From Blepharisma japonicum (Eukaryota; Ciliophora; Heterotrichea; Heterotrichida; Blepharismidae), in contig CATKHK010000057.1 of NCBI GenBank assembly GCA_949751835.1, forward strand, positions 62,001-126,000: a DNA stretch of 64,000 nt, read 5' to 3'. The translations under genes were made by a program, and so were the position numbers. Positions 24,301 through 35,429 of the stretch are shown piece after piece. The notes below the pieces were generated by a model. That model saw nothing but the letters and a program-made list of their open reading frames with translations, was not told the DNA's origin and searched no databases. How positions within the stretch are numbered: the stretch's first letter is position 1; each line of letters starts with the position of its first letter.

Positions 24301-25565
24301 TTAACTTTTGCTAATGATTCATCTTTGAGCACAAATAAGCAATAATTCGCTGCTCATATCACTTGTAGCTTGTCTCTATCTAATGTCCTCTCTAAAAAAT
24401 ATTTTTCGAAAATGTAAATAATTTTGTTTTTTTGACCAAAATCATTAGAACATAATGCATATCTGAGTAATTTTTCTAAAGAATACTTAGAGCTTATGCC
24501 TACTAAGTTTCCTGGAATAATTTTTGATTTCTTCTTACTTGATTTCAAGACAAATATAACAATTAATATTGAGTACAAAGGCACCAAAATTACCGTAAGC
24601 AAAGTAATTAATAAGGAGTTGTTAAGCCAATATCCCAAAAGAAATAAAAATGATACTAATGAAACTACAGAAAATCGAATAATTACTAGAATATGGTAAT
24701 AAAGTCAATAATAAGGATTAAATATAATAGTTTCTATTGTAAAAAGTCCAGAGGTTATCATTGTATATAATTGAAAATAAGCAATGTGATCTTCTGCCAG
24801 TATAGTATAAAGGATTGGGAATGAATAAGTAAAAATTGCCTTATGGACTTCAATTTTCGAGTGAGCCCTTGATCCCAAATTTTTTCAAGAAGCAGAATGC
24901 CTAATTTCCCCAGAATATTCAGCAAAAAATAAAAGTAAAATAAATGCAACTATCATTGCAATAATTGTCAGTGCTTCCCATGTAGTATTTATTTCAAAGT
25001 CACTGAATTTATTGTGACCTTTGTATTCTGCCACCTCTTTTTGAGGCGAAAAGTTATATTTAAGAAAAATGGAAAACAAAATCATAGAAGGTATAGAGAG
25101 CTGAGTCACTCATAAGTAAAGTAATTTTCTAAATATTTTAAAAATTGTATGAGGTATATTAATAGATCTATAAATAGCAAAAACTAATACCAAAATACCT
25201 GAAAAATTAATAAATGTAATCAGAATTGATAAATATAGGCATTCACCCATAATTCCAAAACTCGAGCATGTTGTATCAATTCTCAAGAAATCAATAATAT
25301 TTCATAGTAAATTGTTATTGTTTCAATTTTTAATTGGCATGTTTGGGGTCCACAAAAGCGCTATAATTTGAATGCATCATGTTAACTCTTCAACTGCTAT
25401 TTTGACCTTTTGAACCTTATAAAATTTTTCTCCAAAATTCTTTTCTAAATGAAGTCGACGATAAAACTCAAAAACTGAGTTAACAATTGAATTTTGCTTC
25501 AAAATCTTAAAAAATTTCCTTTCAAAAGCTTGAGTTTCATCGATTCCAACTTCAAGCCAGGACAT
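21381..25565 (-). CDS. PAS polytopic membrane protein, copy D
   Basis: About 1,384 residues; introns 22887-22901 (GTAATTTTTATGCAG, stopless) and 22494-22508 (GTAAAACTTATATAG). Start MSWLEVGIDETQ, end MEIIP then TAA. The PAS core is NFGEIFYANSKSAEIL near residue 587. It is the more diverged member of the B/C/D group: the linker before TM9 is Ser-rich with several acidic runs, and the first outside domain differs most (a DAESKIYKK stretch). The conserved outside motif GYGDAFNYCNSSLYDIIECQ is intact. The frame is coherent from start to stop. Confidence 0.85.
22887..22901 (-). other. 15-nt intron without a stop (copy D)
   Basis: GTAATTTTTATGCAG at the conserved intron position. Stopless; retention would read VIFMQ. 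Confidence 0.7.
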
Positions 25566-26607
25566 AAATGGACAATAATATAAGAATTTTATTCTGATGG
25601 AAAACTAACTGTCCCAATTTTAAAAATAAGGTAATTAAATCTAATCGGAATTTGATATTCTACTGATAATCATAAAAAGAATTTGCATATTGTTTACTAT
25701 GGCTTTAATAAATATTTAATGCTAAAAGCTAAGTTTTGCTATTTCTTATTACTTTCTTAAGGAAAAACTATAATTTGTTTAATAGATATATAAGCAAATT
25801 AAAAATACAACAATTTAAAATTATCTTTAATCCATAATGGCACTAGATAATAATTCAATACAAATTGAACTCCAAAAGGCAATTAGTATGGAAAAAAATT
25901 ATATGGGCTAATTTTTTAGATAAATTCTTCAATTCTTTATCAAATAGCATCATTCGGCCGAGCAAAAATATTTCTAAAATATTCAAAAGAAGCTTGCATT
26001 AAATTAAATAAATCTTTATAGGTTTCTTGTCATGAAGTGGATAATTTAAAAATATTTAATTAAAGCTAGCTTAATTTGTCATTATAAAAAAGAAACGCAC
26101 ATGAAATTCGATATAAAATTATGTCATGCTTTTTAAATTATTTGTGCATTTTTATCTTGTGATGCCAGCTAAAAATGCCAATTAATTTATCGAAAAATTA
26201 TAGGTGATGTTGGATAAGAAACAATATGAGAAACGATTATGAAATATAAAGGTAAATCTACTTTTGTTGAATAATTTAATATTAGATTTTATTATTACTA
26301 TTCATTCGATTATGGTGATTTAAACTGTTCTTATCATTTTTCCTATAGTAGCTTATTACTTAGACTTGAAACTTTATTTTTAATATCCAGCCTAGCAGTC
26401 TTGGCCTTTGGTCAAGAACATAAATCTTTATCATAATATGCCATAAAATGCATTTGTTGAGCTCTGGAAATTAAAATGTTCAGAATCTCTGAAAATCCTA
26501 AAAAGTTTTGTTAAACTAGCAATTTTTCATATTGCCAATTATTAAGTTACCATTATTTCAGGATAAAAATAGCGTGAATATGTGCATAAAAAGAATAGAA
26601 TAAAGGA
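25566..26607. other. Spacer D/E, duplicated flank
   Basis: The first ~350 bp upstream of D resemble the upstream regions of B and C, and 26030-26430 resembles 20680-21100. No gene was seen. The spacer marks the edge of the B/C/D duplication unit. Confidence 0.5.
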
Positions 26608-26979
26608 TTATTCCATGTGACCGAGATATGTTGGCATCGAGGCCTCTGAATCTACTATGATAAATTCTTCTTCCACAGCTGGCGAATTTACAGCAACAAC
26701 TTCACTGCATGTGAAGATATAAAATGAACATTTTAGACAAAAGATAAAGGAAGAGGCTGAATTCTTATTTTGCGCTGGAACAAGGAACAATTGGATGGCA
26801 ATTTGCGAGGAGATGGAGGATGTTGCATAGGAAGAGGCTACATTTAAGATTTTGTGCTGGTACTGGATTGATTTGGATTTTTGCTTAGAAGCTATTGTAG
26901 TATGGATTAAAGTATATCAAACTGCAGGAATTGCAACGATTATGACGCCAAGTATTGCATAGAATTTATAATCGTCCAT
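26608..26979 (-). CDS. Small single-pass membrane protein, unknown
   Basis: 123 codons from ATG (MDDYKFYAILGV) to TAA, with one in-frame TGA read as Trp (PAVWYTL). Residues ~7-29 (YAILGVIIVAIPAVWYTLI) form one hydrophobic helix, followed by a Ser/Gln/Lys-rich stretch, a second moderately hydrophobic segment with FCLKCSFYIFTC, and an acidic tail (EEEFIIVDSEASMP). The FCLKC pair could bind metal but lacks a clear second pair except the distant C. The region is richer in G/C than its surroundings and contains an imperfect internal DNA repeat (AGCCTCTTCCT twice, 65-100 bp apart) in different frames. It is not related to the array proteins. Real ATG, membrane helix and codon quality favour a gene; an undetected intron or a decayed gene are possible. 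Confidence 0.45.
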
Positions 26980-27237
26980 CTAATACTTATAGAAGGGGCT
27001 TTAAGAAATTTTAATATCTAATTATTTATTTTTCTAAGTAACACATTATGATATTTTAGCATTTTTTAATAGTAAAAAATTAGAGGTATAAGGTACCTGC
27101 TATAGATAAAGCCTAAATTTTAAACAATAGATTCCATTAAGCTTTAATTCAGTAATAAAATTTGTCTAATTATTTTTTATTTATAACACTAATAATGTCA
27201 TTAATATTATAAAAATTATATTATATGTTTAATGATA

Positions 27238-30200
27238 TTATTTTGTAGGAATAAGTCGTGATATTGTCTTCATTTTTTCAAGATTTTTTCTTTCTCTAGC
27301 TAAAAAGAACAAATAGCACCCGAAATATAAAATAAATGAACTTACTACAAAAATCACCATTGTAATAATAATTCACTGCAATTGTTCTAAAATTACATTC
27401 TGTGAGTCTTTATTTGCTAAATCTACTAATACATCATATTCTAAATCCAATACTATTGCGTCTTTAGCAAATTTAAATCACATCATAAGTCAATCACTTC
27501 GACCTGAAAATTCTAAATAATAAGCATCTATTGGTATTATCCCTCCAGCTGAATAAATCCCATAATCTGCAATTTCTGTCAAATTTTCTGTTTTTTTATA
27601 AAATTTCTCTTTAAATTCTTCAGATAGCAATGGGAAATATTCTGAGCTTCTGATCTCTTTTTCAGAAAATTTTAAAGATGATATTATCATATCAAGGTTA
27701 TTATAAGCATCTATAAATGGATACACTTCTGGGGTTTGATATATTAGAGAAGCAGGCGATTTTACTACTAATGCTTCACTTGTCCATACTAATAAAGTTT
27801 TATACAGCACTTGTGAATTTATAATAGACCTCAACAAACTTGGCCTTAAATGCAAAAATGCTGCACAATTATGGTACAAATAAAAATAATCCACTAAAAA
27901 GAAAATCAGTGCCAATGCCAAATAAAGTGAATTTCTTCAATAATATTTTCAGCGGTTTTTAAAATTTGCAGTTTTACTTGTACGCTTGCTATCAGAAAAT
28001 AAAGTGTCTGCTTTATTATGAATTACTGATAATCTTTCAAGGCAAGTTATTTTCAGAGCTTCGTAGCGGTTATGAGCATGCTTTTTTATTTGGTTTCAAA
28101 GGCTATTTTCTCTATTTATCACATATTCAGCAAAAGGTAAAGTAATAACAAGACAAATAACTAAAACCCCAAAACCAAGAGATAAAAGAAAATTCATCTT
28201 TAATTCCAAATCCTTAGTATTATTTATCTCACAGTCAGCTAAATCAAATAAAGTTCTGTTACAATAATGGAAAACTTGATCCAGTCCATTTATAACAAAA
28301 AATTGAAGTTCCTTATTTCCGGCTATATGGGTATCATCTCATTTACTAATAAAAGCATTTCCCTAAATATCATTTACGTAATGAATAAATAATGAAATAG
28401 TATCAATTAAATTGCTTTTTTCTAGGTAAAGCCCATTATCGACTTTTCATAGAGGAATATTTTTCTCTGTGAAAATTTCTTTTCCTCCACAGTTTTTCCA
28501 ATTTTTTAGATTTTGTGTGATATTTCATTGGACTTCTTCTAAAATTCTTATGCTGTTAATGGTATGATAATAAGAAAAATCAAAATACTCTTGAGGTGCT
28601 TGAAAGTAATATAGAGCATTCACACCTCTTGAAAAATAAGCAAGTGCCTGCACGGATTTTTGGATTTTTCCTAATAAAATAGGGAGCTCTATGCTGCTTT
28701 CAGCTGTAATTGCGGCTGAAATGTAGATCAGAACAATTGAATTTGCAAAAATCACAATCAAAATCTATATACTTTTTACTGCTAAAATGAAAACGATATG
28801 GAAAATTTTTATTGATCTAGATGATAAAGATACAATATGATCTATTTTATAATACTGTGATGGGGTTTGCAAATCGTGATACGGCTCTATTTTATCATCA
28901 AAATCTGTTTTAAATACACCAGTTGATACATTTTCTTCTTTTCGCTGTGAAAAATTGCAGTAAAGTCTATCTTTTGGGCTAAACTCAAACGTTTTATCAA
29001 TATTTTCAATTTTTTTATCAGTTTTTCAAGCTTCTACTTCAATAGGGTCATTGATTAGCAAAACATAATTTATTTTTAAGCCATAAAACTCTATGAAACA
29101 GTAAATCAAATAGGTGCTTATATCAGTAAGGAATAATGGTGTAAATGCTTGAATATCAATAATTGCCAGGCTTGGAAATAAATGCTTTATATTATATCCT
29201 CTTAAATCTGTTGATATTATTCCTGCTACTTGAGGAAAATTTTCGCTATGTGAAGAAATGTCTCATTCTGGAGAAATTATAGCAAATTCTTGAGAAATAT
29301 TTATTTTTTGAAAAACAAAGAGAAAAAATAGACTGTTATGCATAGAAACCAGGGAGCCTTTTGCACTACAGTCAATAAGAAATTTGTTAGGTAGTGATAA
29401 GAAAAAATGATCAGGGAATTTTATTGCTGCTTCTGTAACTTGTTGTAAATAATAAGGCAACTGATTTAAATTATTATTATAAGGAGGCGGAATAAAAAAA
29501 GAAATTTGATTCCCTATAATTTCGTTTACAGGGAATTTCAGTATTTCTGCTGATTTTTGATTCGCAAATGCGATTTCTCCAAAATTTTTATTTTCACAAT
29601 AAATAAGCATCACTCCATTATTTTCATCTAAAAAGCTAGTGTCTTTATATTGACTTGACAGCTCTGATAATTCACGAATACTCTGAATTTTATAGCTTAA
29701 ATGTGTTGCTTTATCAATATCGCACAAAATATGCTTTGTAAATGTGAAATAATAAGTCAAAGCTTCCTTAGATTTTGGAAATTTTTCATGTAAACTTGAA
29801 TAATTTTCTGTAATAGCAGTCACTGAATTTGATACCAAATCCATCATTTTATTTAATTTTATTAAATTTGGTTTTTGTGAGACCACTTCTTTCCAAAAAT
29901 CCAAAAGTTTAACACATAAATCAGCGTCTTCCTTTTTCGTTTTATTTATTTTTTGAAAATAGACTAAAAATTTTTCACTTTCACTTGCATTAAATTCTGA
30001 CACAATTTTTTTGCATATATATTCTTGGTAGTCTCCTTCAATGCTATGGTCAGAAAATTTTGACTTGCATAACTTTACTTTTGCAAGAGCTTCATCACCA
30101 AGAGTAAAAACACAATAATTCACCTCCCAAATAATTAGAAGTTTATTTTTATACAGCATAGTCTGGTTAAAGCATTTTCCTAAAAATGATAATATTTCTT

Positions 30201-31335
30201 CTCTTTTTTCCAAGCTACTAGAGCAGAAAAAATCTCTAAGACGATGCTCAAGACAAAAAATATTTTCAACTTTTTCAAGATTAATGAGCGTTTTGGTAAA
30301 AATACTTTTCTTTGAATACTGTAATTTATAGATAACTATTACATTTATGATTGGCAAAATAATAATAAAAAGCAGTAGAATTATAAATGATGCGTCAATT
30401 ATTTTTGCAAATATAAAGAATGACGACATTAAGGAAATCTGCAAGCATTTCATTGATGTTAGACAGTTTGTAAAAAGGTTAAAATATGGCAATTTTTTAA
30501 GTGTTTCTATTGCTAAAGCCCCAAAAATAACTATTAAAATAGCCTGGAAGAATATGATATTGCTGCTCTCAATTGTTGTAAAAAATATAGGTATCAAAAT
30601 TGCAGAGAACGCTAAATAAATATCTATTTTTGAATGGGCTTTTGAATAAATAATATGATTTGCCATTGAATGTCTAATTTCTCCTGAGCATATCACACCT
30701 ATTACCACATAAATAAAGAAATATCCAATAAGCCCTGCTATAATAAGGATTTGTACAGGAATATTCACTTCGAAATTCGAAATTTCATTATTTTCATAGT
30801 ATTCATATGCATAAGCTTTTGGAAATCAGTTATACTTTAAGCATATAGTTAGCAATGAAAACATAGGAATTGTAAAAAAAATTGAAAAAATATAAAGAAT
30901 TTTTTTTACAATCTTTAAAATAAATGATGGAATTGATTTTGAGTAAAACACCATAACTGCCATAAGAGAAATTACTATAATACTAACTATAGTAATTAAA
31001 AGCGAAGCATAAATACAAAGATTTATAATTCCATAAGCGGAGCATGCATTGTCTAGCCTTATATATCCAATAATTCTTCAAAAATCGCTGTTTTCTTTTC
31101 AATTTCTTATATTCAAGTTAGGAATTCATAAAAAACTAGCCATTTGAAGGCATCAAATAGATGATTCTATTAGCAAAAATAATTTCTGTGTCATAAGTGA
31201 TTTTGGCTTTGGTTTATACTCATAATGTAAATTTCTAGATAACTCGAAAAATGGGTTAAGCCAAAATGTTTCGCTAGGAGATTCTGATATATTTGCATCA
31301 TAAGGTTCAAGCTTTTTCAAGTTAAGAATTTCCAT
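27238..31335 (-). CDS. PAS polytopic membrane protein, copy E
   Basis: About 1,355 residues after removing introns 28765-28779 (GTAAAAAGTATATAG) and 28363-28377 (GTAAATGATATTTAG). Start MEILNLKKLEPYD, end SRLIPTK then TAA, a slightly longer tail than in A-D. It forms its own subfamily with F. The helical region is well seen (LLDFWKEV at ~477, YYFTFTKHIL at ~528) and the PAS core is NFGEIAFANQKSAEIL at ~584, followed by IIGNQISFFIPPPY. The first outside domain is shorter than in the B group, which accounts for the smaller size. The outside motif SAGGIIPIDAYY replaces SAGEI. The longest uninterrupted stretch, 29263-30768, shows that this copy uses TGG more often than B-D. Confidence 0.85.
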
Positions 31336-31754
31336 AGGTTTAATTTATATTTATTAGAGTTCAGTAAAAATATCACACTTACAAGTATTTTTGTTATTTT
31401 GTATATTAACTTTGAATATTGCTTGCTTATTAGATATGATGACTTTAATAAATATTTCAATCTATTTTTATACCTTGAAAGCAAGGTGAAGCCAGTTTTT
31501 TTTTTTACCAAAGCTAAAGAAAATGTAAAAGACAAAAAAACTATATTTTTCTAATCAAAATTTCGATCAAGTGATATATCTTAGCTCTATCTATTAATAA
31601 AATTAGTTGCGTCTTCTATATTATCTGAGCCTTTTGCAAATTTAATTCATTAAATGCCCATTAAATACAATTTACTTTTATTTAATTTATTTCTTAAAAT
31701 TTTTATGTTAAAATTAAATAAAATAAAAAACAATCTCTAATTTTATATAGGCAT
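31336..31754. other. Spacer upstream of copy E
   Basis: AT-rich upstream region. About 31340-31680 matches the region upstream of copy F (39530-39860), so it was duplicated together with the gene and probably holds the promoter. No gene seen. Confidence 0.5.
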
Positions 31755-33810
31755 TTTTTAACTAAGCTTTTCCAATTTTTTTTCCTCCCTTGTCAAAAAA
31801 GACAATTAGCATCAAAAATAAAAAGCTAAAAAGCTGAAATAAAGGAAGCTCATGAACAATTATCAGCTCTAATTGAAATTTAATGATTTTTTGTGAATCT
31901 TTATCTACTAAGTCCATAAGCAAATCTAATTTATCATTAAGTTCATTTAGCTGCATAGAAATATTAACCCCTGTTTCAATAATGCTTCCATATTTGAATG
32001 AGGAAGATTTGGCTTTCAAAAACTATTACATTTCTAGTTGAATAAATTCATAGTCTAATCAATTTTTAGAATTTCCCCTTTTTCCTAAAATATAGCTATA
32101 TAATAGTTGGAAAGTAAAGGAGAATATTTTTTTCTCATATTTGCTTTACTGATAGAAAGCTTCTTCGAATTGCATTTTGAAGTTCGAAAAGGGATAATTT
32201 TCTGTCAATAAAACTGTCAGAGATTGTGGAATATTAATTACCAGATCAAATTATTAATGCCTTATAAGAATTATTTCTATTAATTCAAGTTTTAATAAAC
32301 TTCTAAATTTATGATTTCTTTCATGTCACTCTTTTATTCAGTATCAGACGATAAAATATTAATTTGCGTTACCTTTTCACCTAAATTCAAGTTTGTAGCA
32401 TCTAAGACTCGTTTTATTTCTAATTTTTCCAAATCAAATTGATATATCTTTGATTATGAAGGAAATAATTTGATCCTTCGTAAGAACCAAGAAAATTATA
32501 ACCAAGATTAAATTCAAATCATGATAAGTTATTTTTAAAAGAGTAAATAAAATTTCAATCTGATAAAGGATCATCACAACTGTAAATTCCTCTTAAATCT
32601 GAAAAGATTAACAAATAAATTTTTCCTGCATGTTGAGTTAGTCATTGATCTGAAAATTCAGAGTCAATTGGTAAATAACGAGTATAAGAATCTATCAATG
32701 CATCATAAATTCATATTCCGGCACGATGCTCAGCGATAAAAATAATTTTTTGGTTAAATCATATACATCGGTGGGGAAAAGCCGGCGGGTCAGCTAAAGT
32801 TTCCCATTTATTCTGTTGAATTAAGTATCTTTTATGGTTCATGCAGGAGTATTCATATAAATCATATACATCTCAATCACTTACAGTGTATATACCTTTA
32901 AAAATTGATATTGAGTCAGCATAAAAACAAGAACTAACAAGAGGTCTAGATTCCAAATTTCTGAACGTTTTAGCTTCTATTATTTTGATATTTAAATTTT
33001 CATCTGAAATAAACAAACTCTGGGATAATGACTCGTCTTTTATTCCTAAAAATTGATTATTTTGAAGATTTATGATACGTGAAGCATAGATAGGATATCC
33101 AAATTCTTGCACAAATTCGACTAAAAGTGTAGTAAGATTAAATTTACATAAAGCTTTATTCTTTGCATTATGATCTCAATATCATAAGTACTTGGATTCT
33201 ATTTGATTTTGGTCAATGTTTTATTAATTAATGTCTTCTAAGAAACTTTATCATTTATTATATCCCGTATTAAGGTTGGCCTTAAATAAAAATAATGATG
33301 AACGCTTCTTTAGAGTTATCTATTTAAAAACTAAATAAAGAGCAATAAATAAACCCCAATTCTTCAGAAATATTTTCAATAATTCTAAAATGGATTATAT
33401 ACTTATTTTCTTATCATCATTATCAAATAAAAACCTTTATGAACCTTTCAAGCCTCTCTATGCAGGCTTTCTTGGAATATAAGTATTATTTTTAATTAAT
33501 TCCAAAATTTATTTTCCATGAGATGTCTGAACGATAAACAGAATAATTATAACGAGACATGCAAGAAGCTCCCCAAATCCTGCAGTCGATAAAACACCCA
33601 TTTAATACTCTTGAGCCAATATCTTCAATTTTGTGTTCAATAAGGTTATATAGCGAATTATTGAAAATCTAAAAGATCCAAGTATCCATTTATACTGAAA
33701 ATTGCAGCTTTGGTATTATCTTCATGGCTGATTTGTTTTTTAAAAAATTTTCCCAGTTTTTAAGAATTCTGAAACATTATTAATCAAGCTATTGTATTCT
33801 TGATCAAGCA
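31755..33810 (-). pseudogene. G/H-type array pseudogene with insertion
   Basis: Two blocks match copy G: 31755-32268 (C-terminal part, with the recognisable QLNELNDKLDLLMDLVDKDS helix) and about 33240-33800 (TM10/TM11 region and the stretch encoding the YCN motif). Both carry many small deletions and stops (for example TAG and TAA in all frames at 33600-33700). The 5' two thirds of the gene are missing. Between the two blocks sits a ~970-bp unrelated segment (separate entry). The pseudogene belongs to the G/H subfamily although it lies between E and F. Confidence 0.85.
32269..33240 (-). pseudogene. Inserted kelch/propeller-like gene fragment
   Basis: With TGA as Trp the minus strand is open from about 33221 to 32457 for roughly 255 codons, then continues in another frame to TAA at 32334-32336. 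The product shows repeated blades of the kind found in kelch-like proteins: a 'W-x-x-L-x-D-P-P' type turn (NKWETLADPPAFPHR), GIWIYDALIDSYTRYLP, and the end piece SKIYQFDLEKLEIKRV. It has no start codon or 5' end: it begins right at the insertion edge and breaks in frame near 32455. It is therefore a 3' gene fragment, not a working gene. Flanking sequences are near-duplicates (ATTAATGCCTTATAAGAA at the left, ATTAATGTCTTCTAAGAA at the right), as expected for an inserted segment. Confidence 0.65.
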
Positions 33811-33989
33811 TAAAACTCAATAGGATATACCCACACATACTTTGAAAAATGGTCAATTATTGATGGTAAGTATCTATAGTTAGTATAATTGCTTATTTTA
33901 TCTGTAAGCTTAAACAAATCCTTCTAGAGGTCTAATTAAAGGTATCATGCACTTAACCGTTCCTTATATTTTTAAAAAAGTAGAGCCCA

Positions 33990-34127
33990 CTATCAAGACA
34001 ATTTCAGAGTAGCTTTTGCAATCATTTTATATCGTGGCCAATACATTTCTTTATCTGATATCCAAACAGTCATTTGCATAGAGGGTGTATGCATATGAGC
34101 GAGTTTTAGCAATTTATGAATTTCCAT
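33990..34127 (-). pseudogene. Short open frame, possible gene start
   Basis: 45 codons from ATG (MEIHKLLKLAHMHTPS) to TAG, with Trp at both TGG and TGA and good amino-acid balance (MTVWISDKEMYWPRYK). It has no similarity to the array proteins. It may be the first exon of a lost gene, or chance. Confidence 0.25.
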
Positions 34128-34328
34128 TTTGTATTGTATTCCTTTGTATTTAATATTTTATAACAATCGTGAACTTGAAAGTAAATATAACCCTTCAAAT
34201 ATATGACTGTAGGCTTGGCCCTTTTATTTAAATTTTTCTTTTTATTTGCTCTTTTTTTCAGATCTTAAAAATAGGAGATAGATTTTTTGGATACTTAAAA
34301 GATAATTGTAAACCCCTTCATAAGACTG

Positions 34329-34819
34329 TTAATAGCATTGTGGAAATAATCCATCTTCTTTTTCTCTCTTTATGGTGTCAGCATTAAGTTTTGATTTTCA
34401 AAGCTTACCTCTTTGATCTTCTAAGTTTCCATTAAATTGAGAAATTTTAAAAATATCCAGCGAGCTTCTGTTGAAATTGTTTTCTTTTAGGGCGTCAAAA
34501 TAAACGCCATTTGTATAAATAGATGAATTGTTTGGTTTGTATTTTCGACTATTAATATTAGAGCGAATGGCAATGTTTAAATCCAAAGTTCAGAAGCAGC
34601 AGAAATTTCAAGGTCTCTTCCTCAATATCTCAATTCTCTTACATTTTGATTATATTGATTAATTGTATGACCATGATTTGATACTATATCTTGAGGTGCT
34701 TCGTTGCAACTCACTAAGTTTCTTTCAATGTGATCTACAATTAACTGTCTTATAGAAACGTGATTGGTTTGATCCCTACTAGAATTTGGGCTAAAATCTG
34801 TATAGACAGTTTCCATCAT
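34329..34819 (-). pseudogene. Frameshifted unknown gene
   Basis: An ATG-started frame (MMETVYTDFSPNSSRDQ) runs from 34819 to TAA at 34577 with RELRYWGRDLEISAASELW at its end. The adjacent frame then runs on from DLNIAIRSNINSRKY to TAA at 34329-34331, also reading TGA as Trp. The two fit as one polar, Asn/Ser-rich protein of ~160 residues if the frame is shifted by one base near 34585; no 15- or 16-nt GT...AG intron gives that phase. Unknown family; most likely a decayed gene, less likely a sequence error. Confidence 0.4.
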
Positions 34820-34873
34820 CTCAAATAGTTATTATTTCAAGAATTGGCTTTTCTTAGCTTCATCAATTGGAAA

Positions 34874-35074
34874 TTATTTGGCTCTTCTTCGTACTCTAAA
34901 ATTTTCTCAGATGATCAGAATTCTCATCTTCATTAGCCTTAGTGAGTTTATGCTTGCCCAGTCAAAGTCCAACCTAACGTTTTCAGTGCGACAAAATCGG
35001 GGAAGGCACTTCCTGGGGGACTGGAGGAATTTGGATATATTCCTAAAGCTGAAATGGAGGCAGCCTAGATTGCG
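34874..35074 (-). pseudogene. G+C-rich open fragment, unknown
   Basis: 66 codons open between TAG and TAA, without an ATG near its start, and clearly richer in G and C than the flanking AT-rich DNA. It reads basic, mixed sequence (RNISKFLQSPRKCLPRF, LIIWENFRVRRRAK). The opposite strand is also open over most of this stretch (ATG at 34878), so neither strand is certain. Possibly the C-terminal end of a transposed gene. Confidence 0.25.
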
Positions 35075-35429
35075 CTACCCACTAATGGACTTTAAGCAAT
35101 ATAATTAATTTAGATTTAAGCTAAATAATTGGCTGATTTGAAGATAGAATTAATTTTTTTATATCCTTCTCAAAAACTTCTTGATAGAAATTTTATAAAT
35201 ATTTTCTAAGATTGAAAACTATGACAATAATAAAATTATCGAGGTATACTAAAATATTCTATAAAAACACTTCGCGATGGAATTGGCTAGTTTTCTTAGT
35301 CATATAGTAAATATTTCGATAAATTGAAAATATTTTGGTTGTAGCGATTTTGAGGTGTCTAAAAATATACCCAAAATTTAAAATATTAAGGTAGGATATT
35401 AAAAAAATTATATTGTATGTTTAATGATA

